Origin: Halorubrum saccharovorum DSM 1137
Lineage (GTDB): Archaea > Halobacteriota > Halobacteria > Halobacteriales > Haloferacaceae
Assembly (NCBI RefSeq): GCF_000337915.1
Contig: NZ_AOJE01000043.1
Span: 43,592-107,591 of the forward strand
DNA length: 64,000 bases
Reading direction: 5' to 3'
Shown here: one piece after another, positions 24,901 to 33,962 of the stretch
Position numbering within the stretch: the first letter of the stretch is position 1
Layout of the letters: every line of letters starts with the position of its first letter
The notes under the pieces: model-generated
Seen by the model: only the letters and a program-made list of their open reading frames with translations
Told to the model about the DNA's origin: nothing
The model's database searches: none
Program-made: the position numbers and the translations under genes

Positions 24901-25783
24901 CGTCGATGTCTCCTTCACCGCTGACGCCGACGATCTCGCCGTCCTCCCAGACGTAGAATCCCTCGCCGCTCTTCTTGCCGAGCTTCCCCGCGCGCACCTT
25001 CCGGCGGAGCGCCTGCGGCGGCCGGAACCGCTCGCCCAGCTCCTCGCGGAGGTACTCCAACACGTCGAGGCGCACGTCGAGTCCGACCACGTCGGTCAGC
25101 TCGATCGGTCCCATCGGGTGGTTGTAGCCGAGTTCCATCGCCTGATCGATGTCGCGGGGACTCGCGACGCCGGTCTCGAGCATGCGGATCGCCTCCGCAC
25201 CGAGGGCGACGCCCAGCCGCGAGGAGGCGAAGCCGGCGGAGTCGCGGATCGTGATCGGGGTCTTGTCGAGCGACTCGACGAACTGCGTGATCCGATCGAG
25301 GGTCGCCTGGTCCGTCTGCTCGGCGCGGATCACCTCGACGAGCCCCATGATGTGGACGGGGTTGAAGAAGTGGAGGCCGAGCGCGCGGCCCGAGTCGTCG
25401 AGGGTACTGACGATCTCCGTCACCGACAGCGACGAGGTGTTCGTCGCGATGATCGCGTCGGCGGGCGCGGCCGCCTCGACGTCCTCGAACACGCTCTGTT
25501 TGAGACCGACATCCTCGGGAACGGCCTCGACGACGAGCTCGGCGTCGCCGACGGCCGCCTCCAGGTCCGTCGTCGTCGAGATGTGGTCGAGCGTCGCCGT
25601 CATCTCGGCTTCGGTCACTTTCCCCCGGTCGACGCCGCCCTGGAGGTTCGCCTCGATGCTGTCGACGCCGTCCGCCAGCACCTCCTCGTCGATGTCGCGG
25701 ATCGTGACCTCGTTGCCGGCCATCGCAGTCACCTGTGCGATACCGTGACCCATGGTTCCCGCACCCAGTACTGTGGTTCGCAT
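24893..25783 (-). CDS. 3-Hydroxyacyl-CoA dehydrogenase
   Basis: This 296-residue NAD-dependent dehydrogenase has the Rossmann motif GAGTMGHGIAQ at residues 6-16, the catalytic His in LHFFNPVHIMGLVEVI and the C-terminal dimerisation domain with NHPMGPIELTD. It is the single-domain type (like PaaH/HbdA), not the fused FadB type. It oxidises 3-hydroxyacyl-CoA to 3-oxoacyl-CoA. It is coupled to the enoyl-CoA hydratase gene. The frame is open for another 1.2 kb upstream, but that part is the antisense of the MBL-fold gene; ATG 25783 (MRTTVLGAG) is clear. Confidence 0.92.
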   Translation of the reverse strand: MRTTVLGAGTMGHGIAQVTAMAGNEVTIRDIDEEVLADGVDSIEANLQGGVDRGKVTEAEMTATLDHISTTTDLEAAVGDAELVVEAVPEDVGLKQSVFEDVEAAAPADAIIATNTSSLSVTEIVSTLDDSGRALGLHFFNPVHIMGLVEVIRAEQTDQATLDRITQFVESLDKTPITIRDSAGFASSRLGVALGAEAIRMLETGVASPRDIDQAMELGYNHPMGPIELTDVVGLDVRLDVLEYLREELGERFRPPQALRRKVRAGKLGKKSGEGFYVWEDGEIVGVSGEGDIDDV

Positions 25784-25996
25784 GAATCCGATGTCTCTTT
25801 GGACGCAAATGAAACTTGCTGTCCGCGCAGCCGATTTCGCGGGTGCTGATTTCCTGTCGGATCGGATGGGGCAGTGACCCGAATCCGTTGGCGGCCGTGG
25901 CCCGAATCCGTTGACGACCGAGACGGGTGCGGATACCGCTCGTCGACGGCCCGGCCACACCGACAGCTTCGTTACGGTCCGTGCCAAGGGTACCCT

Positions 25997-27004
25997 ATGC
26001 GTACGGATAGCGACGACGCGCGATCGATAGGCCTCGAAAACACGGTCTTCGAGGGATCGAACACCGTGTACCTCCTCGGCGCAGACGGGACGGGACCGCT
26101 CACACTCGTCGACGCCGGATTCGACACTCCGGACATCCGCGATCAGTTGGCGGCCGGGATGGAAGCGGCCGGCCACGCGGTCGCCGACGTCGACCAGATT
26201 CTGCTCACTCACTACCACGGCGACCACGCCGGCCTCGCGGGCTGGGTGCAGTCCGAAAGCGGCGCCGAGATTCGGATCCACGAGCTCGACGCGCCGGTCG
26301 CCGCGCCGGACGAGGCGGCGTATCGCGACCTCCGGGAGAGACAGGAGGCGGCCTTCGAGGCGTGGGGAATGCCGGAGCCGAAGCGCGAGGCCGTGCGGGT
26401 GGTGCTCGACGAGGAGACGGACCTCGCGACCGGTAGCCCCTCGATCGAGCCGATCGCCGACGGTGAGACCGTGCGGGCCGGACCGCACGAGCTGACCGCG
26501 ATCCACCTCCCGGGCCACACCGCCGGCCACGTCGGCTACCACGCGGCCGACGTGGGCGTCCTCTGGAGCGGTGACGCGCTCTTGCCGCGGTACACCCCGA
26601 ACGTCGGCGGCGCGGACGTGCGGCTCGACGGCGCCCTCGCGGCGTACCTCGAGAGCCTGGAACGCATCGTCGCCACCGCCCCGGAGAGCGCCTGGCCCGG
26701 CCACCGCGACCGCATCGACGATCCGGTCGGGAGGGCGCGCGAAATCATCGAACACCACCGCGAGCGCACCCGACGGGTCATCCGAGTCCTCCGCGAACGC
26801 GGTCCCGCGAACGCGTGGGCCGTGAGCCACGAGCTGTTCGGCGAGCTCGAGGACATTCACATCCTCCACGGGCCCGGCGAGGCGTCCGCCCACCTGGAAC
26901 ACCTGACCGACCGGGGACTGGTCGAGCGCGACGGGGACGGGACGTACGCGCTCGCCTCGCCGACGGACGACCTGAATCTCGAAGGGCTCTTCCCGGCCGT
27001 CTGA
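25997..27004 (+). CDS. MBL-fold hydrolase with C-terminal winged helix (copy 1)
   Basis: This 335-residue metallo-beta-lactamase-fold protein has the metal motif THYHGDHAG (about residues 72-80), further His in LPGHTAGHVGYH and Asp in WSGDALLP. The C-terminal 90 residues form a winged-helix-like module, with the segment ELFGELEDIHILHGPGEA. This layout is that of the LACTB2-like haloarchaeal family. It may hydrolyse thioesters, lactones or RNA; the catabolic setting favours acyl thioesters. A second copy sits in the UbiD operon (50293-51279) and shares the YTPNVGG stretch. It diverges from the HADH/ECH operon. Confidence 0.8.
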   Translation: MRTDSDDARSIGLENTVFEGSNTVYLLGADGTGPLTLVDAGFDTPDIRDQLAAGMEAAGHAVADVDQILLTHYHGDHAGLAGWVQSESGAEIRIHELDAPVAAPDEAAYRDLRERQEAAFEAWGMPEPKREAVRVVLDEETDLATGSPSIEPIADGETVRAGPHELTAIHLPGHTAGHVGYHAADVGVLWSGDALLPRYTPNVGGADVRLDGALAAYLESLERIVATAPESAWPGHRDRIDDPVGRAREIIEHHRERTRRVIRVLRERGPANAWAVSHELFGELEDIHILHGPGEASAHLEHLTDRGLVERDGDGTYALASPTDDLNLEGLFPAV

Positions 27005-27244
27005 TCGACGGTCGCGAGCACGTTCAACGACAACGTCCCCCACAGCGCCTCGATGACCGGGCGGTCGCGAGGCGAACCCTCCCCGTTCAGATTCCCTGCA
27101 CGCTTACCCGTCACCGCGATACCGATCATAACGGCGTTCAGTTTCGGTCGTCAGACCGATCCCCGCTCGTCGCCCGCGCGCACTCGAATACGAAAGCAGA
27201 GCCGGTTACGGAATCTTTTTGAAACGACCTCGACACGGTGAGGT

Positions 27245-28699
27245 ATGGGATACGACGGCCCCACAGAGTTGTACATCGACGGCGAGTGGACGTCGGCGAC
27301 CGACGGACAGACCATCGAAACGGCAGACCCCGCGACGGAGGAGCCGTACGCGACCGTCGCGAGCGCGACGGCCGAAGACGTCGATCGCGCGGTCGACGCC
27401 GCCGACGCGGCCGCCGCTCGCGACGGCGCGTGGCGCTCGCTCGACCCGAGCGAGCGCGCGGCACACCTCCACGCCATGGCCGACGCGATCGACGACCTCT
27501 CGGACGAGATCGTCTTGGTGGAATCGCACGACAACGGAAAGACGCCGTTCGAGGCCGGACTCGACGTCGACATGGTCGTCGACACGTTCCGGTACTACGC
27601 CGGGTGGGCGGACAAGCTCACCGGGCAGACGGTCCCCGTGCCGGGCGACAGGCTCGACTACGTCCAGCAGGAGCCGCTCGGAGTGACCGCCCACATCGCG
27701 CCGTGGAACTACCCGTTCCAGCTCGCCGGGCGCAGCCTCGCGCCCGCGCTCGCCTGCGGTAACACCGCGGTTCTCAAACCGTCGAGCCAGACGCCGCTGT
27801 CGGCGCTGTACTACGCCGAGGCCGCCGAACGCGCCGGAATCCCGGACGGCGTCGTCAACGTCGTCCCCGGTACCGGGAGCGAAGCGGGCGACGCCATCGT
27901 CGGCCACCCGGGCGTCGATCACGTCGCGTTCACCGGGAGCACCGACGTTGGGAAGGGGATCATGTCCCGCGCCGCCGAGAACGTGACCGGCGTTACCATG
28001 GAACTCGGCGGGAAGGGGCCGAACGTCATCTTCCCCGACGCGGACCTCGACGACGCGGCCGCCGGCGCCCACTACGGGATCTTCATGAACGCGGGCCAGA
28101 TGTGCTGGGCCGGCTCGCGTCTGCTCGTCCACGAGGACGTCCACGACGCGGTCGTCGAGCGCGTCGTCGAGCGGGCCGAGGCGACCACTCTCGGGAGCGG
28201 GATCGACGACGACGGGCGGATGGGTCCCCTGATCAGCGAGTCCCATCTCGAGGACGTCGAGGCGTACGTGCAGGCGGGGCTCGACGAGGGAGCGACCCTC
28301 GCGACCGGAGGGTCGCGGCCCGACGACCGCGGGGACGGGTACTTCCTCGAACCCACCGTCCTTACCGATGTCACGAACGACATGACCGTCGCCCGGGAGG
28401 AGATCTTCGGACCCGTGCTCTCGGTGATCTCGTTCGCCGACTACGAGGAGGCGATCGAGATCGCGAACGACTCGCCGTACGGTCTCATGGCCGGCGTCTG
28501 GACGACGGACCTAGAGACGGCACACGGTGCGGCAGCCGACCTCGACTACGGAATGGTCTCCGTCAACGAATATCCGGTGACGTTCCCGCAGACGCCGTTC
28601 GGCGGCTTCAAACAGAGCGGCATCGGCCGCGAACAGGGAACGGAGGCGCTCGCGGAGTACACGCAGGCGAAGAACGTCAACGTGAATCTCGAGGGCTGA
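27245..28699 (+). CDS. NAD(P)-dependent aldehyde dehydrogenase
   Basis: This 484-residue enzyme is of the ALDH superfamily. The coenzyme segment is IAPWNYPFQL (about 147-156), the general base Glu lies in TMELGGKGPNVIF (about 250-262) and the nucleophile Cys in NAGQMCWAGSR (about 281-291). The C-terminal oligomerisation segment PFGGFKQSGIGRE follows. It resembles betaine/aminobutyraldehyde-type ALDHs. In the catabolic region it could perform the ring-opened semialdehyde oxidation that PaaZ performs in bacteria, where the ALDH is fused to a MaoC hydratase; here a MaoC gene exists separately at 54821. That pairing is inference. Confidence 0.9.
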   Translation: MGYDGPTELYIDGEWTSATDGQTIETADPATEEPYATVASATAEDVDRAVDAADAAAARDGAWRSLDPSERAAHLHAMADAIDDLSDEIVLVESHDNGKTPFEAGLDVDMVVDTFRYYAGWADKLTGQTVPVPGDRLDYVQQEPLGVTAHIAPWNYPFQLAGRSLAPALACGNTAVLKPSSQTPLSALYYAEAAERAGIPDGVVNVVPGTGSEAGDAIVGHPGVDHVAFTGSTDVGKGIMSRAAENVTGVTMELGGKGPNVIFPDADLDDAAAGAHYGIFMNAGQMCWAGSRLLVHEDVHDAVVERVVERAEATTLGSGIDDDGRMGPLISESHLEDVEAYVQAGLDEGATLATGGSRPDDRGDGYFLEPTVLTDVTNDMTVAREEIFGPVLSVISFADYEEAIEIANDSPYGLMAGVWTTDLETAHGAAADLDYGMVSVNEYPVTFPQTPFGGFKQSGIGREQGTEALAEYTQAKNVNVNLEG

Positions 28700-29023
28700 C
28701 TCCGCCTCTCGAACCGACGCGATTACGGCTGGCGTATACGCCCGTGACGACGGCGTTCCCGTGGCTCCGACGCGGCGTTTACAACAACCACAATTACACC
28801 GATACGGTTGTAATCCTCTAGTCGCTGCCACGACACCTCGTCGACACGCGTCGTTAGCGGCACGTCAACGGGCGATCTCGGGCGATGCGTGACCGACTGC
28901 TCGCACAGCGTATACGGCTCGCGAATACGGACATTACGGGCGCGATCAAGCGATCGAGAGCGCTACGGGAGCGTCTGCGATCGGTCGAACGCGTCCCGAG
29001 AGGAGTTCGAACGTCGTCGCCCC
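28700..29023. other. Gene-free stretch between convergent genes, with a dyad
   Basis: No gene is recognised. It contains the palindrome GCGTATACGC (28733-28742), a dyad with arms ATTACA and TTGTAAT at 28793-28814 (separate entry) and another GTATAC near 28911. Such operator-like signals are unexpected between two 3' ends. Confidence 0.4.
28793..28814. promoter_or_regulatory. Dyad ATTACA-N9-TTGTAAT, site 1
   Basis: ATTACA (28793-28798) and TTGTAAT (28808-28814) form an imperfect palindrome with a GG before the right arm. A closely similar dyad with the same spacing and right arm GGTTGTAAT occurs at 45389-45410, 16.6 kb away in the same catabolic region. It may be a shared regulator site or a bidirectional terminator. 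Confidence 0.4.
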
Positions 29024-30178
29024 TCAGAGCCCGAGCGCCGCCTCCGCGACCGTCGTCTTCTGGATCTCGTCGGTTCCGCCGATGATCGAGAGGATCCGGG
29101 CGTCGCGGTAGTAGCGCTCCAGCGGGTAGTCCGCGCGGTACCCCTTGCCGCCGTACACCTGCATCGCGTTCCGGGCGACGAACTCGGCGGTCTCGCTCGC
29201 GGTGAACTTCGCGCGCGAGGAGGCCCGCGTGTCCCCTTCGCCCGCCGCGATCCGAGTGGCCGAGTCGTAGACGAGGTGGCGAGCGGCGGCGAGCCGCGAG
29301 TCCATCTCCGCGACGAGCACCTGCACGGCCTGATACTCGCCGACCGCCTGCCCGCCCTGCTCGCGGTCGCCCGCGTAGGCGACCGCCTCGTCGAACGCCG
29401 CACGCGCGATCCCGACGCCGATCGCGGCCAACCCGGTCCGAGCCATGTCGATCGTCCCCATCGCGATGCGGAAGCCGTGGCCGATCTCGCCCAGCAGCGC
29501 GTCCCCGTCGACGGCGACCTCGTCGAGGGTCGAGTCGCCGGTGACGTGCCCGCGCATGCCGAGGTACTCCCCCCGCTCGAACGAGAACCCGTCAGTCTCG
29601 TCGACGCTCGGGACGAGGAAAACGCTCACGCCGTGCCCCTCCTCGGGCGCCGGGCGCTTGCGCGCCACGACGAGGTGGAGGTCGGCGACGCCGGCGTTCG
29701 TCCCGAACGTCTTCTCGCCGCTGATCCGGTAGCCGTCGTCGGTCGCCGTCGCGACGGTCTCCAGCTCCGAGGGCGACGACCCCGCTCCCGGCTCCGTCAA
29801 CAGCATCGACCCGACGCGCTCGCCCGCGACCATGTCGGGCAGCAGCCGCTCGCGCTGGGCGTCCGTCCCGAAGTTTACCACCGGCAGCGTCGCGAAGGTG
29901 TGCCCCTGGATCGTCTCCGCGACCGCGCCGCTCTCGGCCGCGATCCGCTCGATCGCGAGACAGTAGGCGACGAAGTCGGCGCCGAGCCCCCCGTACTCCT
30001 CGGGGACGAGAATCCCGAGGAGCCCCCGGTCGCCGGCCTCCTCGATCACGTCGCGGGGGAACTCCCCCGACTCCTCGATCGCTTCGGCGCGTTCCGCGAC
30101 GACCTCGGTCGCGAACGACTCGGCTCGCTCCCGGACAGCGCGCTGCTCTGCGGACAAGGACTGCTCGATGAGCGTCAT
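29024..30178 (-). CDS. Acyl-CoA dehydrogenase
   Basis: This 384-residue flavoprotein has the acyl-CoA dehydrogenase signatures LLTEPGAGSSPSELETVA (about 118-135, FAD and substrate contact) and QVYGGKGYRADYPLERYYRD near 345-364, the C-terminal nucleotide-binding block. Length is typical of the ACAD family. It would create the 2,3-double bond of an acyl-CoA, passing electrons to ETF. With the neighbouring enoyl-CoA hydratase (35-base gap upstream of the ATG) and thiolase it completes a beta-oxidation set. An arylpropionyl-CoA substrate is possible given the paa genes but unproven. Confidence 0.92.
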   Translation of the reverse strand: MTLIEQSLSAEQRAVRERAESFATEVVAERAEAIEESGEFPRDVIEEAGDRGLLGILVPEEYGGLGADFVAYCLAIERIAAESGAVAETIQGHTFATLPVVNFGTDAQRERLLPDMVAGERVGSMLLTEPGAGSSPSELETVATATDDGYRISGEKTFGTNAGVADLHLVVARKRPAPEEGHGVSVFLVPSVDETDGFSFERGEYLGMRGHVTGDSTLDEVAVDGDALLGEIGHGFRIAMGTIDMARTGLAAIGVGIARAAFDEAVAYAGDREQGGQAVGEYQAVQVLVAEMDSRLAAARHLVYDSATRIAAGEGDTRASSRAKFTASETAEFVARNAMQVYGGKGYRADYPLERYYRDARILSIIGGTDEIQKTTVAEAALGL

Positions 30179-30216
30179 GCCCGCTACTCCCTGCGCGTTC
30201 CTCTTAAACGTTCACG

Positions 30217-30981
30217 TCAGTCGAAGTCCGGCCGGCGGTCGTCGAGGAAGGCTGCCACTCCCTCTTCGTGGGCGTCAGTCCCATAGGCCCGGACCTGCAG
30301 CGCCGCCTCGCGATCGAGCGCGTCGTCGACGGGACGGCCGAGGTTCCCGTGGATTCCCTCCTTGATCAGCCCGAGCGTCGTCGTCGGCTTCCGATCGAGC
30401 GTCTCCAGCAGTTCGTCCACCCGCTCGTCGAGCGCGTCTCCGGACACGGCCTCGTTTATCAGCCCCATGGAGGCGGCCTCGTCGGCGTCGAAGAGCCGCC
30501 CGGTCATCGTCAGCTCCTTCGCCCGCCGAAGGCCGACGAGCCGGGGGAGAAGCACTGTCCCCCCGGTGTCCGGAACGAGCCCCACGTTCACGAACGCCTC
30601 GCCGAACCGCGCGTCCGCGTCGGCGTAGGCGAAGTCACACGCGGCCGCGAGGTTCGTCCCCGCTCCGATCGCGTCGCCGTTCACCTTCGCGATCACCGGG
30701 AACGGGGCCGAGAGGATCGCGCGCACGTTCGCGTTCAGCGTCTCCCGTACCCGCCGAGCGGCCTCGTCGGGCGTCTCCTCGCGCTCGCGCATCGACTCTA
30801 AGTCTCCGCCGGCACAGAAGCTCCCGCCCGAGCCCGTGATCACGAGCGCGCGGACGTCCCGCTCTCCCGCCGCCTCGATCGCGTCGCGGAGCTCTCGCGC
30901 CGCGGCCGGCGTCATGGCGTTCCGAGCGTCCGGTCGGTCGAATCGCGTCACCTGTACGCGTCCGTTGACATCGGTCTCCAT
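30217..30981 (-). CDS. Enoyl-CoA hydratase/isomerase family protein (paralogue 2)
   Basis: This 254-residue crotonase-fold protein has oxyanion segments GGSFCAGGDLESM (about 50-62) and GDAIGAGTNLAAACDFAYA (about 98-116). GLVPDTGGTVLLPRLVG follows. The second catalytic position is Asp (VPDTGG) instead of Glu, as in isomerase-like PaaG/PaaB-type members, so it may be an isomerase rather than a hydratase. ATG 30981 is chosen; the long open frame upstream is antisense to the thiolase gene. It diverges from the thiolase gene across 60 bases and precedes the acyl-CoA dehydrogenase on the same strand. Confidence 0.88.
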   Translation of the reverse strand: METDVNGRVQVTRFDRPDARNAMTPAAARELRDAIEAAGERDVRALVITGSGGSFCAGGDLESMREREETPDEAARRVRETLNANVRAILSAPFPVIAKVNGDAIGAGTNLAAACDFAYADADARFGEAFVNVGLVPDTGGTVLLPRLVGLRRAKELTMTGRLFDADEAASMGLINEAVSGDALDERVDELLETLDRKPTTTLGLIKEGIHGNLGRPVDDALDREAALQVRAYGTDAHEEGVAAFLDDRRPDFD

Positions 30982-31041
30982 ACGTGCCCTGGGAGACGGA
31001 CCCACATAGTTTTTAGTGCCCGCGTCGACGTTACTCGTCAC
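30982..31041. promoter_or_regulatory. Compact divergent promoter of ECH and thiolase genes
   Basis: Only 60 bases separate two divergent ATGs. One AT-rich block, CATAGTTTTTAGTG (about 31004-31017), lies about 25-30 bases from both start codons and can serve as TATA box on either strand. Both transcripts would then be nearly leaderless and mutually exclusive in promoter use. Confidence 0.5.
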
Positions 31042-32220
31042 ATGCGTGAGGCATATGTCATCGGAGCGGGTCAGTCGCCGTTCGGCTCGTACCCGGACGA
31101 GACCTATCGATCGCTGTTCGAGACGGCGTACGAGCGCGCGCTCGACAGCGTCGACGGCGACTTCGACCCGGATCGGATCGATGAGGCGTTCCTCGGCACC
31201 CTCGGCGTCGGCGGCCGTCAGATCGGCCTCAGCGGCCCGGCGGTGACGGAGCATATCGGCCAGCACGGGATCCCGACGACGCGGGTGGAGAACGCCTGCG
31301 CGGCCAGCGGCTACGCGATGCGAAACGCCGTCTCCGCCGTGAAGTCGGGCATGGCCGACCTCGTCCTCGCGGGCGGGTACGAGGTGATGACGGACACCAG
31401 CGCCGACCAGACGAAGTGGTGGCTCGGCGTCAGCGGCGAGACCGAGTGGGAGCGGCTCTCCGGTACCACCTTCGCCGGCGTGTACGCGCAGATGGCGTCC
31501 GCGTACCTGGACGAGTACGACGCGACGCCGGAGGACCTGAGCCGAGTCGCGGTGAAGAACCACGCGAACGGCGCCGAGAACCCGAACGCCCACCTCGGGT
31601 TCACCTGCTCGCTCGAGGACGCCACCGCGGCGCCCGCGGTCGCCGACCCCCTCACGCTGTACCACTGCTGTCCGACCACCGACGGCGCGAGTGCCGCGCT
31701 CGTCGCCAGCGAGGAGGTCGCTCGCGAGCTGTCGGACGTGCCCGTCCGGGTCGCCGCCAGCGGCGCCGCCTCCGGGGCGGTCGGGCTGTTCCAGCGCGAC
31801 TCGCTCACCTCGGTCCCGGCGACCGTGACGGCCGCCGAGCGCGCCTACGACCAGGCCGGGATCGAGGCCGGCGACGTGGACTTCGCGGAGGTCCACGACT
31901 GCTTCGCGATCGCCGAACTGCTGGCGTACGAGGACCTCGGCCTCTGCGACCGCGGCGAGGCGCCCCGCCTGCTGCGCGAGGGCGTCACCGACCCCGACGG
32001 CGACCTCCCGGTCAACACGAGCGGCGGACTCAAGTCGAAGGGGCACCCCATCGGCGCGACCGGAACCGGGCAGGTGGTGGAGGCGTTCGAGCAGCTCCGC
32101 GGTCACGGACACGTACAGGTCGACGGCGCCGAGCGGGGACTGACCCACAACGTCGGCGGGAGCGGCGGGGGCGTCACCGTCCACGTCTTCGAGCGCGGCT
32201 TCGGGGGTGGGTCGGCGTGA
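31042..32220 (+). CDS. Thiolase family protein (acetyl-CoA acetyltransferase, SCP-x type)
   Basis: This 392-residue thiolase has the nucleophile Cys86 in VENACAASG, the second-site motif KSKGHPIGATG (about 332-342) and the C-terminal NVGGSGGG block. As in archaeal thiolases of the SCP-x type, the usual C-terminal catalytic Cys region is replaced by THNVGGSGG. The EVHDCFAIAE segment is conserved. Its stop overlaps the GTG start of the next gene (GTGA), an HMG-CoA-synthase-like/DUF35 fusion. Archaeal thiolases act in a complex with DUF35 and HMG-CoA synthase, so a physical complex is likely. In the pathway it would cleave 3-oxoacyl-CoA. Confidence 0.88.
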   Translation: MREAYVIGAGQSPFGSYPDETYRSLFETAYERALDSVDGDFDPDRIDEAFLGTLGVGGRQIGLSGPAVTEHIGQHGIPTTRVENACAASGYAMRNAVSAVKSGMADLVLAGGYEVMTDTSADQTKWWLGVSGETEWERLSGTTFAGVYAQMASAYLDEYDATPEDLSRVAVKNHANGAENPNAHLGFTCSLEDATAAPAVADPLTLYHCCPTTDGASAALVASEEVARELSDVPVRVAASGAASGAVGLFQRDSLTSVPATVTAAERAYDQAGIEAGDVDFAEVHDCFAIAELLAYEDLGLCDRGEAPRLLREGVTDPDGDLPVNTSGGLKSKGHPIGATGTGQVVEAFEQLRGHGHVQVDGAERGLTHNVGGSGGGVTVHVFERGFGGGSA

Positions 32221-33629
32221 CCCGCGGACTCACCGCAGCGGGCGTGCACGTCCCCCGCTTCCGGATCGAGTCATCGACGATCGGCGAGGCGTGGGGCGTC
32301 GATCACGCGAGCGGAATCGAGCGGAAGGCGCTGCCAGCGGCGGACGAGGACGCGGTGACGATGGCGATTTCGGCCGCGAGAGACGCGCTCGACCGCGGTA
32401 ATGCGAACGCGGCAGACCTCTCGTTCGTCGGCCTCGCGACCACCACGCCGCCGCTGGCCGAGGAGGAGCTGGCGCCGCGGGTCGTCCGCGCGCTCGGGGG
32501 AGCGAGCGACGCCCGCACCGCGACGGCGACCGCCAGCCCCCTCGCCGGGCTCGACGTGCTGGAGCGGGCGGTCGAGGCCGACGGGCCGGCGCTCGCGATC
32601 GCCGCGGACGCGCCCACCGGTGATCCGGCCGAGGCCGACCACCGACTCGGCGCCGGCGCGGTCGCGTTCCTCGTCGACGATGACGCTCCGGTAACGCTCG
32701 TCGACAGCGCCGCGCACTCCGACGAGTACCCCGGCGTCCGCTACCGCGAGCGCGGCTCGGAGGAGGTCGACGCGCTCGGGGTGACGACGTACGAGCGCGA
32801 CGCCGTCGGCGAGAGCGTCGCGGCCGTCGTCAGCGACCTCGACGTCTCCGAGCCGGCCGGGGCGGCCCTCCACCAGCCGAACGGCGGGCTCCCGCACCGG
32901 GCGGGCGGGCGGACCGACATCGACGGCGCCGCGATCGAACGCGGCACCGTGGTCGACCGCGTCGGTGACGCCGGGGCCGCCACGGTCCCGCTCGGGCTCT
33001 GTGCGGCGCTCGCGTCGGCTGACGCCGACGACGCGACCGTCGCCGTTGACTTCGGCGGGGGCGGCGGCGCACTCGGGCTCGCGTTCGCGGGCGGGCTCGA
33101 TAACGCGCCATCCGTCGACGAGAGACTCAGCGGCGGTGAACTCGTCTCGTACGATCGGTACCTCCGCGAGCGGGGGTACGTCGTCGACGGCGAGGTCGCC
33201 GGCGGCGGCGCCCACGTCAGCCTGCCGTCGTGGCGCCGGTCGCTCGACGGGCGCTACCGGCTCGTCGCCGGCCGGTGTCCCTCCTGTGGAGGCCTGACGT
33301 TCCCCGCCGAGGGGGCCTGTGGCGTCTGCCACGACCGCGGCGCGTTCGAGCACGTCGAGCTCCCGCGAGAGGGCGTCGTCGACGCAGTGACGGTGATCGG
33401 ACAGGGCGGCGCGCCGCCGGAGTTCGTCCCGCAGCAGGAGCGCGACGGCCCCTACGCCGTCGCGATCGTTCGGTTCACCCATAGCGGCGAGGAGGTCACG
33501 ATCCCGATGCAGTTGACCGACTGCGACCCCGAGACGGTCGCCGTCGGCGACGACGTTCGGGCGACGATCCGCCGGGTGTACGCCGACGAGGGGATCCCGC
33601 GGTACGGCTCGAAGGCGACACCCATCTGA
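32217..33629 (+). CDS. HMG-CoA synthase-like protein fused to DUF35 (OB-fold/zinc ribbon)
   Basis: This 470-residue fusion has residues 1-330 resembling the HMG-CoA synthase/KAS III fold and residues 340-470 a DUF35 module. That module has a zinc ribbon (C354, C357, C368, C371) and an OB-fold (about 375-460), which in other archaea tunnels CoA intermediates between thiolase and synthase. At the place where the nucleophilic cysteine is expected (about residue 107, TATASPLAGLDVL) there is serine, so the synthase part may be catalytically inactive and serve as scaffold. The GTG start overlaps the thiolase stop. The role as thiolase partner is inferred. Confidence 0.75.
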   Translation: MTRGLTAAGVHVPRFRIESSTIGEAWGVDHASGIERKALPAADEDAVTMAISAARDALDRGNANAADLSFVGLATTTPPLAEEELAPRVVRALGGASDARTATATASPLAGLDVLERAVEADGPALAIAADAPTGDPAEADHRLGAGAVAFLVDDDAPVTLVDSAAHSDEYPGVRYRERGSEEVDALGVTTYERDAVGESVAAVVSDLDVSEPAGAALHQPNGGLPHRAGGRTDIDGAAIERGTVVDRVGDAGAATVPLGLCAALASADADDATVAVDFGGGGGALGLAFAGGLDNAPSVDERLSGGELVSYDRYLRERGYVVDGEVAGGGAHVSLPSWRRSLDGRYRLVAGRCPSCGGLTFPAEGACGVCHDRGAFEHVELPREGVVDAVTVIGQGGAPPEFVPQQERDGPYAVAIVRFTHSGEEVTIPMQLTDCDPETVAVGDDVRATIRRVYADEGIPRYGSKATPI

Positions 33630-33689
33630 GGACCCGGGCGGGGAGTCGGGTGAGCGGCGGCCCCACGCTCCCCTTCTGACGGAGTACGG

Positions 33690-33947
33690 GACAGGGAGTT
33701 GCTCCCGAACACGGCACCGTTCGACGTGACTGGGCATCCGGCCGTCTCCGTTCCGGCCGGCACGAGCGACGGGCTCCCGGTCGGGCTGATGCTCGTCGGC
33801 GAGCAGTTCGACGACGCGACGCCGCTGGCCGCCGCACGGGTCGCAGAGCGGACGCCCGACCGAGCGGCGGCCGCCGGGGACGGGGGAGTGACCGTCAGCG
33901 AACGGCGTCTCCGGAACATGTTCGCAACGACGTTTATATGGGTGTGA
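33690..33947 (+). pseudogene. C-terminal relic of an amidase-signature enzyme
   Basis: The frame encodes LLPNTAPFDVTGHPAVSVPA and GTSDGLPVGLMLVGEQFDD, the last conserved block of amidase-signature proteins (GatA/AmdS type), ending in a region of unrelated codons. The catalytic Ser-Ser-Lys part is absent and upstream bases do not continue the protein. It is a remnant of a deleted gene. The GNAT gene follows 15 bases after the frame's stop. Confidence 0.65.
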
Positions 33948-33962
33948 CACGAATCCTCACGT

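Noticed and set aside
24893..27043. A 716-codon open frame on the minus strand covering HADH and the region upstream
   Set aside because: Only the last 296 residues show protein family features. The first 420 codons are the antisense of the MBL-fold gene with low-complexity Arg/Val/Asp composition, a typical effect of GC-rich codon bias.
30982..32184. N-terminal extension of the enoyl-CoA hydratase frame through the thiolase gene
   Set aside because: It is antisense to a strongly supported thiolase. The family start MET-D-V-N-G at 30981 and the promoter location argue for the shorter protein.
32271..33950. A 559-codon minus-strand frame opposite the HMGCS-DUF35 gene
   Set aside because: No recognisable motif, biased composition, and the plus-strand gene has zinc-ribbon cysteines and operon overlap.
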